Program-made: the position numbers and the translations under genes
Shown here: positions 28,026 to 37,400 of the stretch, in pieces
How positions within the stretch are numbered: the first letter of the stretch is position 1
Layout of the letters: each line of letters begins with the position of its first letter
The notes under the pieces: generated by a model
Seen by the model: only the letters and a program-made list of their open reading frames with translations
Database searches by the model: none
What the model was told of the DNA's origin: nothing
Source: an uncultured Maricaulis sp.
GTDB taxonomy: Bacteria > Pseudomonadota > Alphaproteobacteria > Caulobacterales > Maricaulaceae
DNA length: 64,000 bases
Direction of reading: 5' to 3'
NCBI RefSeq assembly: GCF_947259345.1
Contig: NZ_CAMYLS010000009.1
Coordinates: 1 to 64,000 of the forward strand

Positions 28026-29237
28026 ATGACCACGATCCGCCGCATCCAGGATGCTGACGTCCAGGGCAAGCGCGTGCTTGTCCGCGTTGATTTCAACGTG
28101 CCGATGAAAGACGGGCAGGTCAGCGACGCGACGCGTCTGGAATCGGCCCTCCCGACCATTGACCATCTTGTCGAGCGCGGCGCGAAAGTCATCCTGATGG
28201 CCCATTTCGGCCGACCCAAGGGGCAGCGCCGCGCCGAGATGTCACTTGAGCCGGTCTGCCAGCCTCTGGCCGATCTGATGGGTGTCGAGCTCAGCTTCGT
28301 CGATGACGTCGCGGGCGAGGATGCGGTTGCGGCCGTGGCCGGCATGGCTGATGGCGATGTCCTGTTGTTGCAGAATACGCGTTTCGAGGCCGGCGAGGAA
28401 AAGAATGAGGCCGGCTTTGCCAAGGCCCTGGCCGCGCTTGGCGACATCTATGTCAATGATGCCTTCTCCGCGGCACACCGTGCCCATGCCTCGACCGAAG
28501 GCGTGACCCATCACCTGCCGTCTTATGCCGGTCTGGCCCTGCAGCGCGAGATCGATCACCTGGTCGCGGCGCTGGAAAGCCCGAAACGCCCGGTCATCGC
28601 CCTGGTCGGCGGGGCCAAAGTTTCGACCAAGCTCGACCTGTTGCAAAACCTGGTGAAGAAGGTCGACACGCTCTTTGTCGGCGGCGGCATGGCCAACACG
28701 CTTCTGCATGCGCAAGGCGTCAAGGTCGGGGCCAGCCTGTGCGAGACCGATCTCGTCGACACGGCGCGCGCCATCCTGGCGGCGGCCGAGGAAAGCGGCT
28801 GCAAGCTGATGCTGCCGAGCGATGTCGTGCTGGCCAAGGAGTTCAAGCCCAACCCCGAAACCCGTCTGGCTGCCGTGACCGATGTGGCGGCGGACGAGAT
28901 GATCCTCGATTGCGGACCGGCCACAGTCGTGGCCCTCGGCCAGGCGATCGACAAGGCGAACACATTGATCTGGAACGGCCCGCTCGGCGCCTTCGAAACA
29001 CCGCCCTTCGACACGGCAACCGTTGAGGTTGCCCGTTCGGCCGCGCGTGCTGCGGTGGAGGGCGAGCTGATCGCGGTGGCGGGTGGCGGTGATACCGTTG
29101 CGGCGATGAACCAGGCGGGCGTCGCCGACGATTTCACCTTCATCTCGACCGCGGGTGGCGCTTTCCTGGAATGGATGGAAGGCAAGACCCTGCCGGGAGT
29201 GGCGGCGGTCATGGGGGAGTCCGAACTGGTCGCGTGA
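28026..29237 (+). CDS. pgk: Phosphoglycerate kinase
   Basis: A 403-residue enzyme that transfers phosphate between 1,3-bisphosphoglycerate and ADP. The N-terminal RVLVRVDFNVPM, the HFGRPKG motif, LVGGAKVSTKLDLL and the C-terminal IWNGPLGAFE and GGGDTVAA nucleotide-site motifs are all present and the length is normal. AGAGGG lies upstream of the ATG. It belongs to the gap-pgk unit. Confidence 0.96.
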   Translation: MTTIRRIQDADVQGKRVLVRVDFNVPMKDGQVSDATRLESALPTIDHLVERGAKVILMAHFGRPKGQRRAEMSLEPVCQPLADLMGVELSFVDDVAGEDAVAAVAGMADGDVLLLQNTRFEAGEEKNEAGFAKALAALGDIYVNDAFSAAHRAHASTEGVTHHLPSYAGLALQREIDHLVAALESPKRPVIALVGGAKVSTKLDLLQNLVKKVDTLFVGGGMANTLLHAQGVKVGASLCETDLVDTARAILAAAEESGCKLMLPSDVVLAKEFKPNPETRLAAVTDVAADEMILDCGPATVVALGQAIDKANTLIWNGPLGAFETPPFDTATVEVARSAARAAVEGELIAVAGGGDTVAAMNQAGVADDFTFISTAGGAFLEWMEGKTLPGVAAVMGESELVA

Positions 29238-29267
29238 TATGACGGGATGACACGTCACAGGACGAAT

Positions 29268-29279
29268 GGTATCGGTAAC
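29268..29279. promoter_or_regulatory. GGTATCGGTAAC site upstream of fba
   Basis: This half-symmetric 12-mer shares the GGTAAC core with the palindrome upstream of gap. It lies in the 177-base pgk-fba gap, 136 bases before the fba start, and is a tentative site for a common sugar-metabolism regulator. Confidence 0.2.
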
Positions 29280-29414
29280 ATAAATCGCCGGGCAGCGCGC
29301 GAAAATCCGCGCGCGTCCGGTGGGAATTCAAATCGCTCCGGGGTAAAAGGGCGAGAGTCGGAACGGGCAGGCGGGCGCCTGCCGCAACATGCTTGAACAG
29401 CTGGGGGTATCCTG

Positions 29415-30452
29415 ATGGATCTCGATCAACTCAACGAAATCGCCTGCGCCATGGTGGCCCCGGGCAAGGGTATTCTGGCCGCTGATGAATCGACCGGCAC
29501 GATCGGCAAGCGATTTGCCTCGATCGGCCTCGACAACACGCCGGACAATCGCCGCGACTGGCGCGACATGCTCTTCCGTACCGAGCCGGCCATGAGCAAG
29601 CACATCTCCGGCGTCATCCTCTATGATGAGACCATACGCCAGAGCGCCAAGGACGGCACAGCGCTGACCAAGCTGATCACCGATGCCGGCTCGATCCCGG
29701 GCATCAAGGTCGATATGGGTGCCAAGCCGCTCGCCGGTGCCGAAGGTGAAACCATCACTGAAGGCCTCGACGGCCTGCGTGACCGCCTCGCTGATTATTA
29801 CGAGCTGGGCGCCCGCTTCGCCAAATGGCGCGCCGTGGTCAATATCGGCGACAAGGGCGATGAGAGTGTGCCGAGCCAGTATTGCATCAATACCAATATG
29901 CACGCTTTGGCCCGCTATGCGGCCCTGTGCCAGGAAGCCAATATCGTCCCGATCGTCGAGCCGGAAGTCATCATGGATGGCGATCACTCGATCGAGCGCT
30001 GCTATGAAGTCACCGAGTTCGCACTGAAGACGCTCTATCGCGAGCTGTTCGACCAGGGCGTTGTGCTGGAAGGCACGATCCTGAAGCCGAACATGGTCAT
30101 TTCCGGCACCACCAATGACGACCGCGCCAGCCGCGAGGAGGTCGCTGACATGACTGTTCAGTGCCTGGCCAATTGCGTACCGGCGGCTGTGCCGGGCATC
30201 GCCTTCCTGTCGGGTGGCCAGAGTGATGAGGAAGCCACCGAGCATCTTTCCATCATGAACGAGGCCTATGACCTGCCCTGGCCGATGACCTTCTCCTATG
30301 GTCGCGCCCTTCAGGCCGCTCCGCTGAAAGCCTGGGCCGGAAAGGCGTCGAACTACGATGCCGCCCAAGCTGCCTTCAATCACCGCGCCAAGATGAACGG
30401 CCTCGCCTCGCTGGGCGAATACAAGCCTGAGATGGAAAAAGAGACGGCTTAG
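29415..30452 (+). CDS. Class I fructose-bisphosphate aldolase
   Basis: A 345-residue Schiff-base aldolase that interconverts fructose-1,6-bisphosphate and triose phosphates. It has the class I start APGKGILAADESTGTIGKRF, the conserved VEPEVIMDGDH, and the Schiff-base lysine Lys224 in ILKPNM. This is the animal-like class I type, not the metal-dependent class II enzyme more usual in bacteria. It follows gap and pgk and ends at a very strong terminator. The 177-base gap after pgk leaves room for its own promoter. Confidence 0.95.
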   Translation: MDLDQLNEIACAMVAPGKGILAADESTGTIGKRFASIGLDNTPDNRRDWRDMLFRTEPAMSKHISGVILYDETIRQSAKDGTALTKLITDAGSIPGIKVDMGAKPLAGAEGETITEGLDGLRDRLADYYELGARFAKWRAVVNIGDKGDESVPSQYCINTNMHALARYAALCQEANIVPIVEPEVIMDGDHSIERCYEVTEFALKTLYRELFDQGVVLEGTILKPNMVISGTTNDDRASREEVADMTVQCLANCVPAAVPGIAFLSGGQSDEEATEHLSIMNEAYDLPWPMTFSYGRALQAAPLKAWAGKASNYDAAQAAFNHRAKMNGLASLGEYKPEMEKETA

Positions 30453-30479
30453 GGCGTCTCTTTCTCGCGCGAACAACAA

Positions 30480-30509
30480 AAAACCCCCGGCCAGCTGGCC
30501 GGGGGTTTT
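30480..30509. terminator. Bidirectional rho-independent terminator
   Basis: A fully palindromic 30-base hairpin running from AAAACCCCC to GGGGGTTTT between the convergent fba gene and a small secreted-protein gene. It is symmetric and usable in both directions. Confidence 0.92.
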
Positions 30510-30532
30510 CTCATTCCGGATATCCGGTTGGC

Positions 30533-30997
30533 TTAGCCGCCGAGCTCGGAGATGTGGAGCCGCGAGGAGGCCAGGTCGGAATTATTGCCGTAGGTGCCGA
30601 TCCAGATGTCATACTGGCCGGACATCGGGCTGCCCCAGGCCAGAGACGGGTTCAGGCCATTGGTGTCGTCATTGCAATACCAGGAGCCGTCCGGTGCATT
30701 GACTACGAGCGTCGTGTCGGCACTGGAATAGGCGCTGATATAGAGCGGCAGCGAGCCAGCATTGAAGTTCAGGCGGAAGTCCGGCGCGTTGGCGATCATG
30801 CCGCGGCAGGACGGGGACAGGTTGGACGCCTGGATGGAACCACCGGCGGTGATCGAGGTGGTGTACGGGTCCGGCTGGAAGCCCGAATTCAGGTTCACGG
30901 TGCCGAAGGTCGGTTGCAGCGACCAGTCCTGGGCGGCAGCAACGCCAGCGAAGGAAGCAGCGGCGATCCCGGCGGCGAGAATGGCTTTGATAGACAT
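30533..30997 (-). CDS. Secreted protein of unknown function
   Basis: A 154-residue protein with a clear Sec signal peptide (cleavage after VAAAQ, about residue 22). The mature region starts DWSLQPTFGTVNLNSGFQPDP and contains two cysteines (in SPSCRGMI and WYCNDD). A pattern of FGTVNLNSGFxPDPxxxxxxAGG is seen in small alphaproteobacterial exported proteins, some mis-named peptidase S1. The Ca-like DDTNGLNPS segment and the closing ISELGG are notable. The start at 30997 is backed by AGGGG 7 bases upstream. It shares the strong bidirectional terminator with fba. Confidence 0.75.
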   Translation of the reverse strand: MSIKAILAAGIAAASFAGVAAAQDWSLQPTFGTVNLNSGFQPDPYTTSITAGGSIQASNLSPSCRGMIANAPDFRLNFNAGSLPLYISAYSSADTTLVVNAPDGSWYCNDDTNGLNPSLAWGSPMSGQYDIWIGTYGNNSDLASSRLHISELGG

Positions 30998-31164
30998 GGT
31001 ATTTCCCCTTTTCACAGACAGACGAGCAATACATTTGCCCCCGTTGAGCGACACCCTTGTATAAACTGGATGAAAGGAAGATGAATGACCCGATTGGGTG
31101 ATGTTCATCTAGATTTTCCGCCGCGCCATTGTCCTTCCCGGGCAGGCCTGTCAAAAGACGCCGG

Positions 31165-31776
31165 ATGAGCCAGCTTTACCTGATTACCCCGCCGCGTATC
31201 GATGATGATTTCCTCGCCAGCCTGGAAATGGCGCTCGATGCGGGACCGGTCTCTGCCCTGCAGATCCGCCTGAAGGATCATGACGAGACGGAAATCCGCC
31301 GTCTCGCGCCGCCCCTGATCAAGGCGGCCCAGGAGCGCGGCGTCGCGGCGATCCTCAATGACAGTCCCGAGCTGGCCGACGCACTGGGTTGTGACGGGGT
31401 TCATATCGGCCAGTCCGATGGCCGTGTGAAGGACGCCCGGGCCATCATGGGCAAGGACCGCACGGTCGGGGTGACCTGCCATGCCAGCCGCCATCTGGCG
31501 ATGGTCGCCGGAGAGGCTGGCGCGGATTATGTCGCCTTTGGTGCCTTTTTCCCGACGCAGACCAAGGCGACCGAGCATGTCGCGACCCCCGACATCCTGG
31601 CCTGGTGGGTCGAGATCTTCGAACTGCCCTGCGTCGCCATAGGCGGGATCACGGTCGATAATGCCGCCCCGCTGATCGCGGCGGGCGCCGATTTTCTGGC
31701 CGTGTCCTCAGGCGTCTGGGCGCATCCGGACGGGCCGGCGGCCGCGGTGAAGGCCTTTGGAGCGCTGACGGAGTGA
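31165..31776 (+). CDS. thiE: Thiamine-phosphate synthase (ThiE)
   Basis: A 203-residue TIM-barrel enzyme that joins hydroxymethylpyrimidine-PP and thiazole phosphate. Typical motifs are LYLITPP at the start, [46 protein letters not shown] and [11 protein letters not shown]. The start at 31165 begins the conserved MSQLYLI; an ATG 12 codons earlier is unlikely. The motif set is that of ThiE, although TenI-like paralogues look alike. No other thi gene is in the window. Confidence 0.85.
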   Translation: MSQLYLITPPRIDDDFLASLEMALDAGPVSALQIRLKDHDETEIRRLAPPLIKAAQERGVAAILNDSPELADALGCDGVHIGQSDGRVKDARAIMGKDRTVGVTCHASRHLAMVAGEAGADYVAFGAFFPTQTKATEHVATPDILAWWVEIFELPCVAIGGITVDNAAPLIAAGADFLAVSSGVWAHPDGPAAAVKAFGALTE

Positions 31777-31873
31777 CGGCTGAGCGCCGAACGGTCGGCG
31801 CCGCGGATTACATTTCACCCAGCTGAGGTCTCCCGGCCTTGACGATGCCGCATTCCCGGCGTTCTAGAAGGGC

Positions 31874-33067
31874 ATGCTTGTGCGTTTCACACTCCCACTC
31901 ATCATCGTGCTGGCCGCAACCGGTCTGGTCTTGCCATCCGCCGCCGCGCTTGTTCGACAGGACGCGGCACCGCTTGAGGATGAGGTGGCCCCCGATATCG
32001 TCGCGCCCACCTTCCCGCAGGAATTGATCCTGCTGCCGGAAGAGGTCCAGAGCGCCGCCCAGGATGGCATGGCGGCGGACACGGCCGAATTACCGACAGG
32101 GCTGAGTGGTGCCGATGCGGCCTGGTATCGCGCCCAGGTCGCCTATGTCGGTGAAGATTGGGCGTCGGCCCGCAATTATGCCGAGACCGCCGCGGCTGGA
32201 GGGATTGTCGATGCCGCCCTGCTGGCCGGCATCATGGCGCGCAATGGCGAAGGCGGTCCGGTCGACCTGTCGACCGCGGCGCGCTGGTTTAACCGCGCCG
32301 CGGATCGCGATGATCCTGTGGCCCTTTACAATCTCGGTCTCCTGGCCGCGCTCGGGGACGCCTCGCTGGAGCTCGGGCGCGCTGAGCCCTGGTTCGAGCG
32401 TGCGGCCCGCGCCGGGCATATCCCGGCCATGGTGGCCCATGCCATCGCGCTGAGGAATTCGCCGGTACCGCAGGATGCCATCACGGCGCGGGAATGGGCG
32501 GGACGAGCGGCCCAGCAAGGCTCGGCCGAGGGCATGTACCAGCTGGCTCAATTGCTCGATGCCGGGCAGGGCGGTGAACGCGATGCGGCCGGTGCCCGGG
32601 TCTGGTATGAGCGCGCGGCCGACCAGAATCTGGCCGAGGCGGCCTTCCAGGTCGGCATGATGTGGGCTGATGGCGAAGGCGGTGAGCAGGACGATGCCAC
32701 CGCCCGCAACTGGCTGCGCATCGCGGCCGAGAGCGGCTATGCGCCGGCCCAGGGCCAATACGGCTTGATGATGTATCAGGGCCGCGGCGGCGAGGCCGAT
32801 ATCGAACTGGCCGCCTATTGGTTTTCGCGCGGGGCCCGTGGCGGCGATGCTGAAAGCCAATTTCTCTATGCTTTCGCATTGGCCCGCGGCGAAGGCGTGC
32901 CCCAAGATTTCGAGCTGGCCTATCGCTGGGCCCTGCTGGCATCGGTCGACCATTTGGGTGCGCCGGTTCATGACCGCGATCGCGATCGGCTCGAAGCCGG
33001 TCTCGAAGGTGTCCTGCCGCCGGAGGTCCGGCAACGGATCCGGGCCGAATACGAGGCGCTGCGCTGA
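31874..33067 (+). CDS. Exported Sel1-repeat protein
   Basis: A 397-residue protein with a Sec signal peptide (first 25 residues) and then about eight Sel1-like repeats of 36 residues (A..LG.....G...D...A..W...AA..G...A motifs, such as ARNWLRIAAESGYAPAQGQYGLMMYQGRGGEADIELAAYW). Such solenoids mediate protein-protein contact in the periplasm, often in envelope or polysaccharide systems. It stands between thiE and efp with no clear operon. Function is unknown. Confidence 0.82.
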   Translation: MLVRFTLPLIIVLAATGLVLPSAAALVRQDAAPLEDEVAPDIVAPTFPQELILLPEEVQSAAQDGMAADTAELPTGLSGADAAWYRAQVAYVGEDWASARNYAETAAAGGIVDAALLAGIMARNGEGGPVDLSTAARWFNRAADRDDPVALYNLGLLAALGDASLELGRAEPWFERAARAGHIPAMVAHAIALRNSPVPQDAITAREWAGRAAQQGSAEGMYQLAQLLDAGQGGERDAAGARVWYERAADQNLAEAAFQVGMMWADGEGGEQDDATARNWLRIAAESGYAPAQGQYGLMMYQGRGGEADIELAAYWFSRGARGGDAESQFLYAFALARGEGVPQDFELAYRWALLASVDHLGAPVHDRDRDRLEAGLEGVLPPEVRQRIRAEYEALR

Positions 33068-33184
33068 GCCGAAAGTGCCGCGCCGCTTGCCGATCCGGGT
33101 CCTCACTGATAGGAGAGCGCCACCCTGCCGCGCGTGCGCGTCGGCGCGAGAGATGACCCGCCTCCGGGCGGCAACAGGTGACGT

Positions 33185-33751
33185 ATGAAAATCAATGGAA
33201 ACGAAATCCGCCCCGGCAATGTGCTGATGCACCAGGACACGCTGTGGGTCGCGGTCAAGACGGACCACGTCAAGCCGGGCAAGGGCGGCGCCTTTGCGCA
33301 GGTCGAGCTGAAAAACCTGCTCGACGGGCGCAAGCTGAACGAGCGTTTCCGCGCCGCTGACAAGGTCGAGAAAGTGCGCCTGGAACAGAAGGATCACACC
33401 TTCCTCTTCGCCAGCGACGACATGCTTACCTTCATGGATGCCGAAAGTTATGAGCAAATCGAGCTGCAGGCTGATTTCGTCGGCGAAGAGCGCGCGGCCT
33501 ATCTGACCGATGGCATGAATGTGGTGGTCGAATTCCACGAGGAGCGTCCGATCGGCATTTCCCTGCCACAGCACGTGACCCTGGAAATCGCCGACACCGA
33601 GCCTGTGGTCAAAGGCCAGACCGCGGCCAATTCCTACAAGCCGGCCATCCTGTCCAATGGTGTGCGCTCTTCCGTTCCGCCCTTCGTTGGCGTTGGCGAA
33701 AAGATCATCGTTGCCACCGAAGACGGCTCCTATGTGAAGCGGGCGGACTGA
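33185..33751 (+). CDS. efp: Elongation factor P
   Basis: A 188-residue translation factor that relieves ribosome stalling at polyproline. It has the N-terminal KOW-like domain with the loop PGKGGA, whose Lys33 is the expected site of beta-lysylation or similar modification, then two OB-like domains. It ends 4 bases before the SuhB-like gene, so the two are cotranscribed. No modification enzyme gene (epmA or earP) is present in the window. Confidence 0.95.
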   Translation: MKINGNEIRPGNVLMHQDTLWVAVKTDHVKPGKGGAFAQVELKNLLDGRKLNERFRAADKVEKVRLEQKDHTFLFASDDMLTFMDAESYEQIELQADFVGEERAAYLTDGMNVVVEFHEERPIGISLPQHVTLEIADTEPVVKGQTAANSYKPAILSNGVRSSVPPFVGVGEKIIVATEDGSYVKRAD

Positions 33752-33755
33752 CACC

Positions 33756-34553
33756 ATGGGTACGCTTTCCCCGCTCCTCACGGTCATGACCGATGTTGCC
33801 GCCCGCGCCGGCCGCTCGCTCACGCGCGATTTCCGCGACATCGAGCATTTGCAGGTCTCGCGCAAGGGGCCGGCGGACTTCGTCTCCGTCGCGGATCACA
33901 AGGCCGAGGACATCATCTTTGACCGTCTGAGCCAGGCTCGTCCGGGCTATGGCTTTTTGATGGAAGAGCGCGGGATTGTCGAAGGCAGTGACAAGTCGCA
34001 CCGCTGGATCGTCGACCCGCTCGACGGCACACTGAACTTCCTCCACGGCATGCCGCATTTTGCGGTATCCATCGCGCTCGAGCGCGAGGGTGAGCTGGTT
34101 GCCGGCGTGATCTACAATCCGGCCACCGACGAAATGTTCCATGCCGAAAAGGGCCGTGGCGCCTGGCTCGCCGATCGCCGTCTGCGCGTGGCCGAGCGCA
34201 AGCATTTCGATGAAGCCGTGATCTCCACCGGCACGCCTTTTATCGGCCGACCGGGCCAGGCGCGCTTCCTGAAGGAATTGCACCAGATCATGCCGCATTG
34301 CGCCGGCATTCGCCGCATGGGCTCTGCTGCCCTCGACCTCGCCTGGGTCGCGGCCGGCCGTTATGACGGATTCTGGGAACGTAATCTGAAATCCTGGGAC
34401 ATCGCAGCCGGCATCATCCTGGTCCGCGAAGCCGGCGGTTTCGTCGCCGAGGCCGATGGCGCCGGCGATGTGCTGGAAACCGGCAATATCGCCGCCGGCA
34501 ATGAGCCCATTCTGGCTGAAATCACAACGCGTCTGAAGAAGGCCGCGGGCTAG
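33756..34553 (+). CDS. suhB: Inositol monophosphatase family protein (SuhB-like)
   Basis: A 265-residue Mg-dependent phosphatase. Metal-binding motifs are MEERG (Glu70/Glu71), DPLDGTLNF (residues 87-95) and WDIAAG near the C-terminus, the standard IMPase set. In bacteria SuhB also binds RNA polymerase and assists rRNA transcription, and it sits beside efp in many alphaproteobacteria. The translation starts 5 bases after the efp stop. Confidence 0.92.
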   Translation: MGTLSPLLTVMTDVAARAGRSLTRDFRDIEHLQVSRKGPADFVSVADHKAEDIIFDRLSQARPGYGFLMEERGIVEGSDKSHRWIVDPLDGTLNFLHGMPHFAVSIALEREGELVAGVIYNPATDEMFHAEKGRGAWLADRRLRVAERKHFDEAVISTGTPFIGRPGQARFLKELHQIMPHCAGIRRMGSAALDLAWVAAGRYDGFWERNLKSWDIAAGIILVREAGGFVAEADGAGDVLETGNIAAGNEPILAEITTRLKKAAG

Positions 34554-34560
34554 CCAATTG

Positions 34561-34637
34561 GGGGACAGGTAGAATTAACGCGTGGCGCGGACGGTGAGGC
34601 CGGCTGATGCCAAGGCGCGCTAATTCTAACTGTCCCC
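34561..34637. repeat. 77-base inverted repeat with GGGGACAG ends
   Basis: Two 22-base arms (34561-34582 and 34616-34637) match at 20 of 22 positions as inverted copies, with a 33-base spacer. Their outer edge reads GGGGACAG and the inner edge carries AGAATTA. Repeats with this GGGGACAG/CTGTCCCC edge are found in many proteobacteria as REP-like or miniature elements. It lies between suhB and the MddA-like gene and could form a long hairpin. Confidence 0.7.
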
Positions 34638-34748
34638 TTTTCCAGTCATAATATCGCGCGCCAGTCGGGGCATCTTTCCTGAGTGATATGGCCTAGCCTG
34701 CAATCATGACGTGCCGTTTCGGTCGTCAGCAAGGCAGGGGGGCTCGCC

Positions 34749-35507
34749 ATGGGCCGGGCTATCGGGTTTGTATTCGGCATTGCCGTCTACGCATTCTTCT
34801 TCATTGTATTCCTCTACTCCATTGGTTTCGTCGGCAATTTTCTCGTGCCGAAAACCATCGATTCCGGTGCGGCCGGGTCGCTCGTGATGGCCGTTATCGT
34901 CAATCTGGTGCTGTTGAGCCTGTTCGCCGTCCAGCACAGCGTCATGGCGCGTCCGGCGTTCAAGGCGGCGTGGACCCGACTTGTGCCGGCCTATCTGGAG
35001 CGCACCCTCTACGTGCTGCTCTCCTCGATCGCACTGGCGGTGATCTATGCCTTCTGGCGGACGATCCCGGGCGTGGTCTGGTCCGTGCCGGAGGGGCCGG
35101 CGACCTATGCGGTGCAGGCCCTGTTCTGGTCCGGTTGGCTGATCGTGCTGATCTCGACCTTTTTGATCAGTCATTTCGACCTGTTCGGGCTGAGCCAGAT
35201 CTACGCCAATCTGCGCCGCCGCCCCTTCAAGGGCGCGTCTTTCCGCAAGCATCTCTTCTACCGTCTGGTCCGGCATCCGATGATGTCGGGGTTCATGATC
35301 GCCTTCTGGGCCGCACCGGTCATGACGCTGGGGCATCTCCTCTTCGCGGTCGTCACCACTGCCTACATGGTCATTGCGGTCTATCGCTTCGAGGAGAAGG
35401 ATTTGATCGCCGAGATTGGTGATGACTATCTGGAGTATCGCAAAGAGGCAGGCGCTTTCTTGCCCAGGCTGGGTCGAAAGCCTTCCGTGGTGCAGCCAGT
35501 GGAGTAG
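34749..35507 (+). CDS. MddA-like integral membrane methyltransferase
   Basis: A 252-residue membrane protein with about five to six helices. It resembles methanethiol S-methyltransferase MddA/NnrU relatives in VQHSVMARPAFKAAW, ISHFDLFGLSQIY, YRLVRHPMMSGF and AVYRFEEKDLIAEIGDDYLEYR. The last two are the SAM-site motifs of isoprenylcysteine-type methyltransferases. MddA makes dimethyl sulfide from methanethiol. Other substrates are possible, because the family is broad. It is a single gene downstream of the inverted repeat. Confidence 0.75.
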   Translation: MGRAIGFVFGIAVYAFFFIVFLYSIGFVGNFLVPKTIDSGAAGSLVMAVIVNLVLLSLFAVQHSVMARPAFKAAWTRLVPAYLERTLYVLLSSIALAVIYAFWRTIPGVVWSVPEGPATYAVQALFWSGWLIVLISTFLISHFDLFGLSQIYANLRRRPFKGASFRKHLFYRLVRHPMMSGFMIAFWAAPVMTLGHLLFAVVTTAYMVIAVYRFEEKDLIAEIGDDYLEYRKEAGAFLPRLGRKPSVVQPVE

Positions 35508-35547
35508 GCGCCGCGCGCCGGCCTGAGCTGGGCCGGCGCAAGGTTCT

Positions 35548-36156
35548 CTATGCCGCCAGACGCTCGATCGCGTCACCTGCTGCAGCCAGCTTCTCGTCGG
35601 CGCCCTGGCCGAGCTGGTCGGCGGCGATGAGCTCGACGTCGGTTATGCCGATGAAGCCCAGCACGTGCTTGAGATAGGGCGAGGCGAAATCGATCGCGCT
35701 GCCGACACCCGTCCCGCCTGAGGCGAGCAGGATGATGGCGCGCTTGCCCTCGAGCAGGCCGACCGGACCATTCTCGGTATACTTGAAGGTGACCTTGGCG
35801 CGGGCGACCATGTCGATCCAGGCCTTGAGCGCGGCGGGAATGCCGAAATTATAGACCGGAGTGGCGATGACCAGCGTGTCGGCGGCCTGCAGCTCGGCGA
35901 TCAGCGCGTCGGACCGGGCCAGGGCGGCTTTCTGGTCGTCGCTGCGAGCGTCTGCAGCGGTGAAATTGGCGCCAATCCAGGTCTCATCGATGAAGGCCGG
36001 AGGATTGTCGGCCAGATCTCGCCGGGTGATCGAGGCGTCCGGATTTTTCGAGGTCAGGCGGTCCATCAGGTTGTCGGCCAACTGGCGCGTCACCGATCCC
36101 TCATGGCGCATGCTGGCATCAATGCGAAGAATGTTGCGGGGCGTATTCTGGGTCAT
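35548..36156 (-). CDS. azoR: FMN-dependent NADH-azoreductase (AzoR)
   Basis: A 202-residue flavodoxin-like NAD(P)H:quinone/azo reductase. The phosphate-binding start ILRIDASMRHEGSVTR, the FMN motif ATPVYNFGIPAALKAWIDMVARAKVTFKY and LLASGGTGVGS are characteristic of AzoR. It is probably a detoxifying quinone reductase. The start at 36156 has GTGGAG 8 bases upstream; the in-frame GTG at 36168 overlaps that site. It is divergent from the stator-like pair. Confidence 0.9.
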   Translation of the reverse strand: MTQNTPRNILRIDASMRHEGSVTRQLADNLMDRLTSKNPDASITRRDLADNPPAFIDETWIGANFTAADARSDDQKAALARSDALIAELQAADTLVIATPVYNFGIPAALKAWIDMVARAKVTFKYTENGPVGLLEGKRAIILLASGGTGVGSAIDFASPYLKHVLGFIGITDVELIAADQLGQGADEKLAAAGDAIERLAA

Positions 36157-36404
36157 GGCGAACTCCACTATCGGGCGGCGGGCCTGTGGCCCTGAAAAGC
36201 GATGGGCGGAAGATGGCTATGATGTCGCTCCGGAGTAACCAGCTTGTTGGCGACTTATTGTTTCCAAAATGGATGAAGAGAGACGCGCACTAACCCCTAT
36301 CGGTGGGGATTGGCGCGATTAGTTCGCACCTGCCCTTTGACCTCGCCTCCAAATTGTCCCAATCGGAGGGGTAGGAAAGACGGCGGCTTTAACAAGGGGT
36401 CAGC

Positions 36405-37397
36405 ATGCCCGTTCTCAATTCCGATCAGGATATCTCCCAGGCACCCAGCGTCCGGTTCACAGGGCCGTGGCGCTATATCATCTGGATGGCCGTCTTCACG
36501 GCCGGTGTGGCGGCTCTGGGCCTGTTCCTGTTCGAACCACTGGACGCTGCCTTCCGGGCCAATCCGGCGATCAATGGTCTCATCCTGGGCGTGCTGGTCA
36601 TCGGCGTGCTCTACACCTTTGCCCAGGCGCTGGGGATCGGTCCGGCCGCGCGCTGGCTGGTCCGTTTCCGCTCGGCTGAGGACCCGGCCAGCCTGCCCAA
36701 GCCGCCCGCCCTGATCGCGCCCATGGCCTCGATGATCTCCCAGGCCGATGGCCGGGTTTCACTGTCGGCTGGTTCGGTACGCACTGTGCTCGACTCCGTC
36801 GCGGCGCGGATGTCGGAAGCGGGCGCCTTCACCCGCTATTTCGGACGCCTTCTGATTTTCCTCGGCTTGCTCGGCACATTCTGGGGTCTGCTGGAAGTTG
36901 TCGGCGCCGTCGGGGAGGCCGTTCGTGCCGTCACCGAGAGCTCGACCGGCGGCGAAGCTGATGTGATGCGGCTGATGTCGGCCATCGAGGACCCGATCCA
37001 GGGCATGGGCACGGCCTTTGCCTCCTCCCTCTTCGGTCTCGCCGGCTCGCTGGTCATCGGTTTCCTCGACCTGCAGGCCAGCCGCGCCCAGAACCGCTTC
37101 TACAACGAGATCGAGGAATGGCTGTCCTCCATCTCGCGCCTGGCCGCGGCCGGTCCGAACACCGGCGATGATGGCGAGGTTTCGACCGCCTATGTCGGCG
37201 CCCTCCTTCAGCAGACCGCCGAGACGCTGGACCGGCTCTCGCACACGCTGGAGCGCAATTCGCGGCAGATGGACACCACGCTGCAGCGCTTTGCCGAGGA
37301 CAGCCGGGCCAGCCAGGAAGAGGCCATGCGCGCCTTGCGCGACGAAATCCGGGTTTTGATCCGGGCCCTGCAATCGCGGGAGCGGGGAGGGGAATAG
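36405..37397 (+). CDS. MotA/TolQ/ExbB-like proton-channel protein
   Basis: A 330-residue protein with four predicted membrane helices (about residues 23-48, 58-78, 148-168 and 205-225) in MotA/TolQ order. The MotA/ExbB signature region is FGRLLIFLGLLGTFWGLLEVVGAV and GMGTAFASSLFGLAGSLVIGFLDL, followed by a cytoplasmic helical tail. AAGGGG precedes the ATG. With the following OmpA-like gene (4-base gap) it forms a stator-like pair, not adjacent to flagellar or tol genes. The pair is probably an envelope-energised machine of unknown output. Confidence 0.85.
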   Translation: MPVLNSDQDISQAPSVRFTGPWRYIIWMAVFTAGVAALGLFLFEPLDAAFRANPAINGLILGVLVIGVLYTFAQALGIGPAARWLVRFRSAEDPASLPKPPALIAPMASMISQADGRVSLSAGSVRTVLDSVAARMSEAGAFTRYFGRLLIFLGLLGTFWGLLEVVGAVGEAVRAVTESSTGGEADVMRLMSAIEDPIQGMGTAFASSLFGLAGSLVIGFLDLQASRAQNRFYNEIEEWLSSISRLAAAGPNTGDDGEVSTAYVGALLQQTAETLDRLSHTLERNSRQMDTTLQRFAEDSRASQEEAMRALRDEIRVLIRALQSRERGGE

Positions 37398-37400
37398 GCC

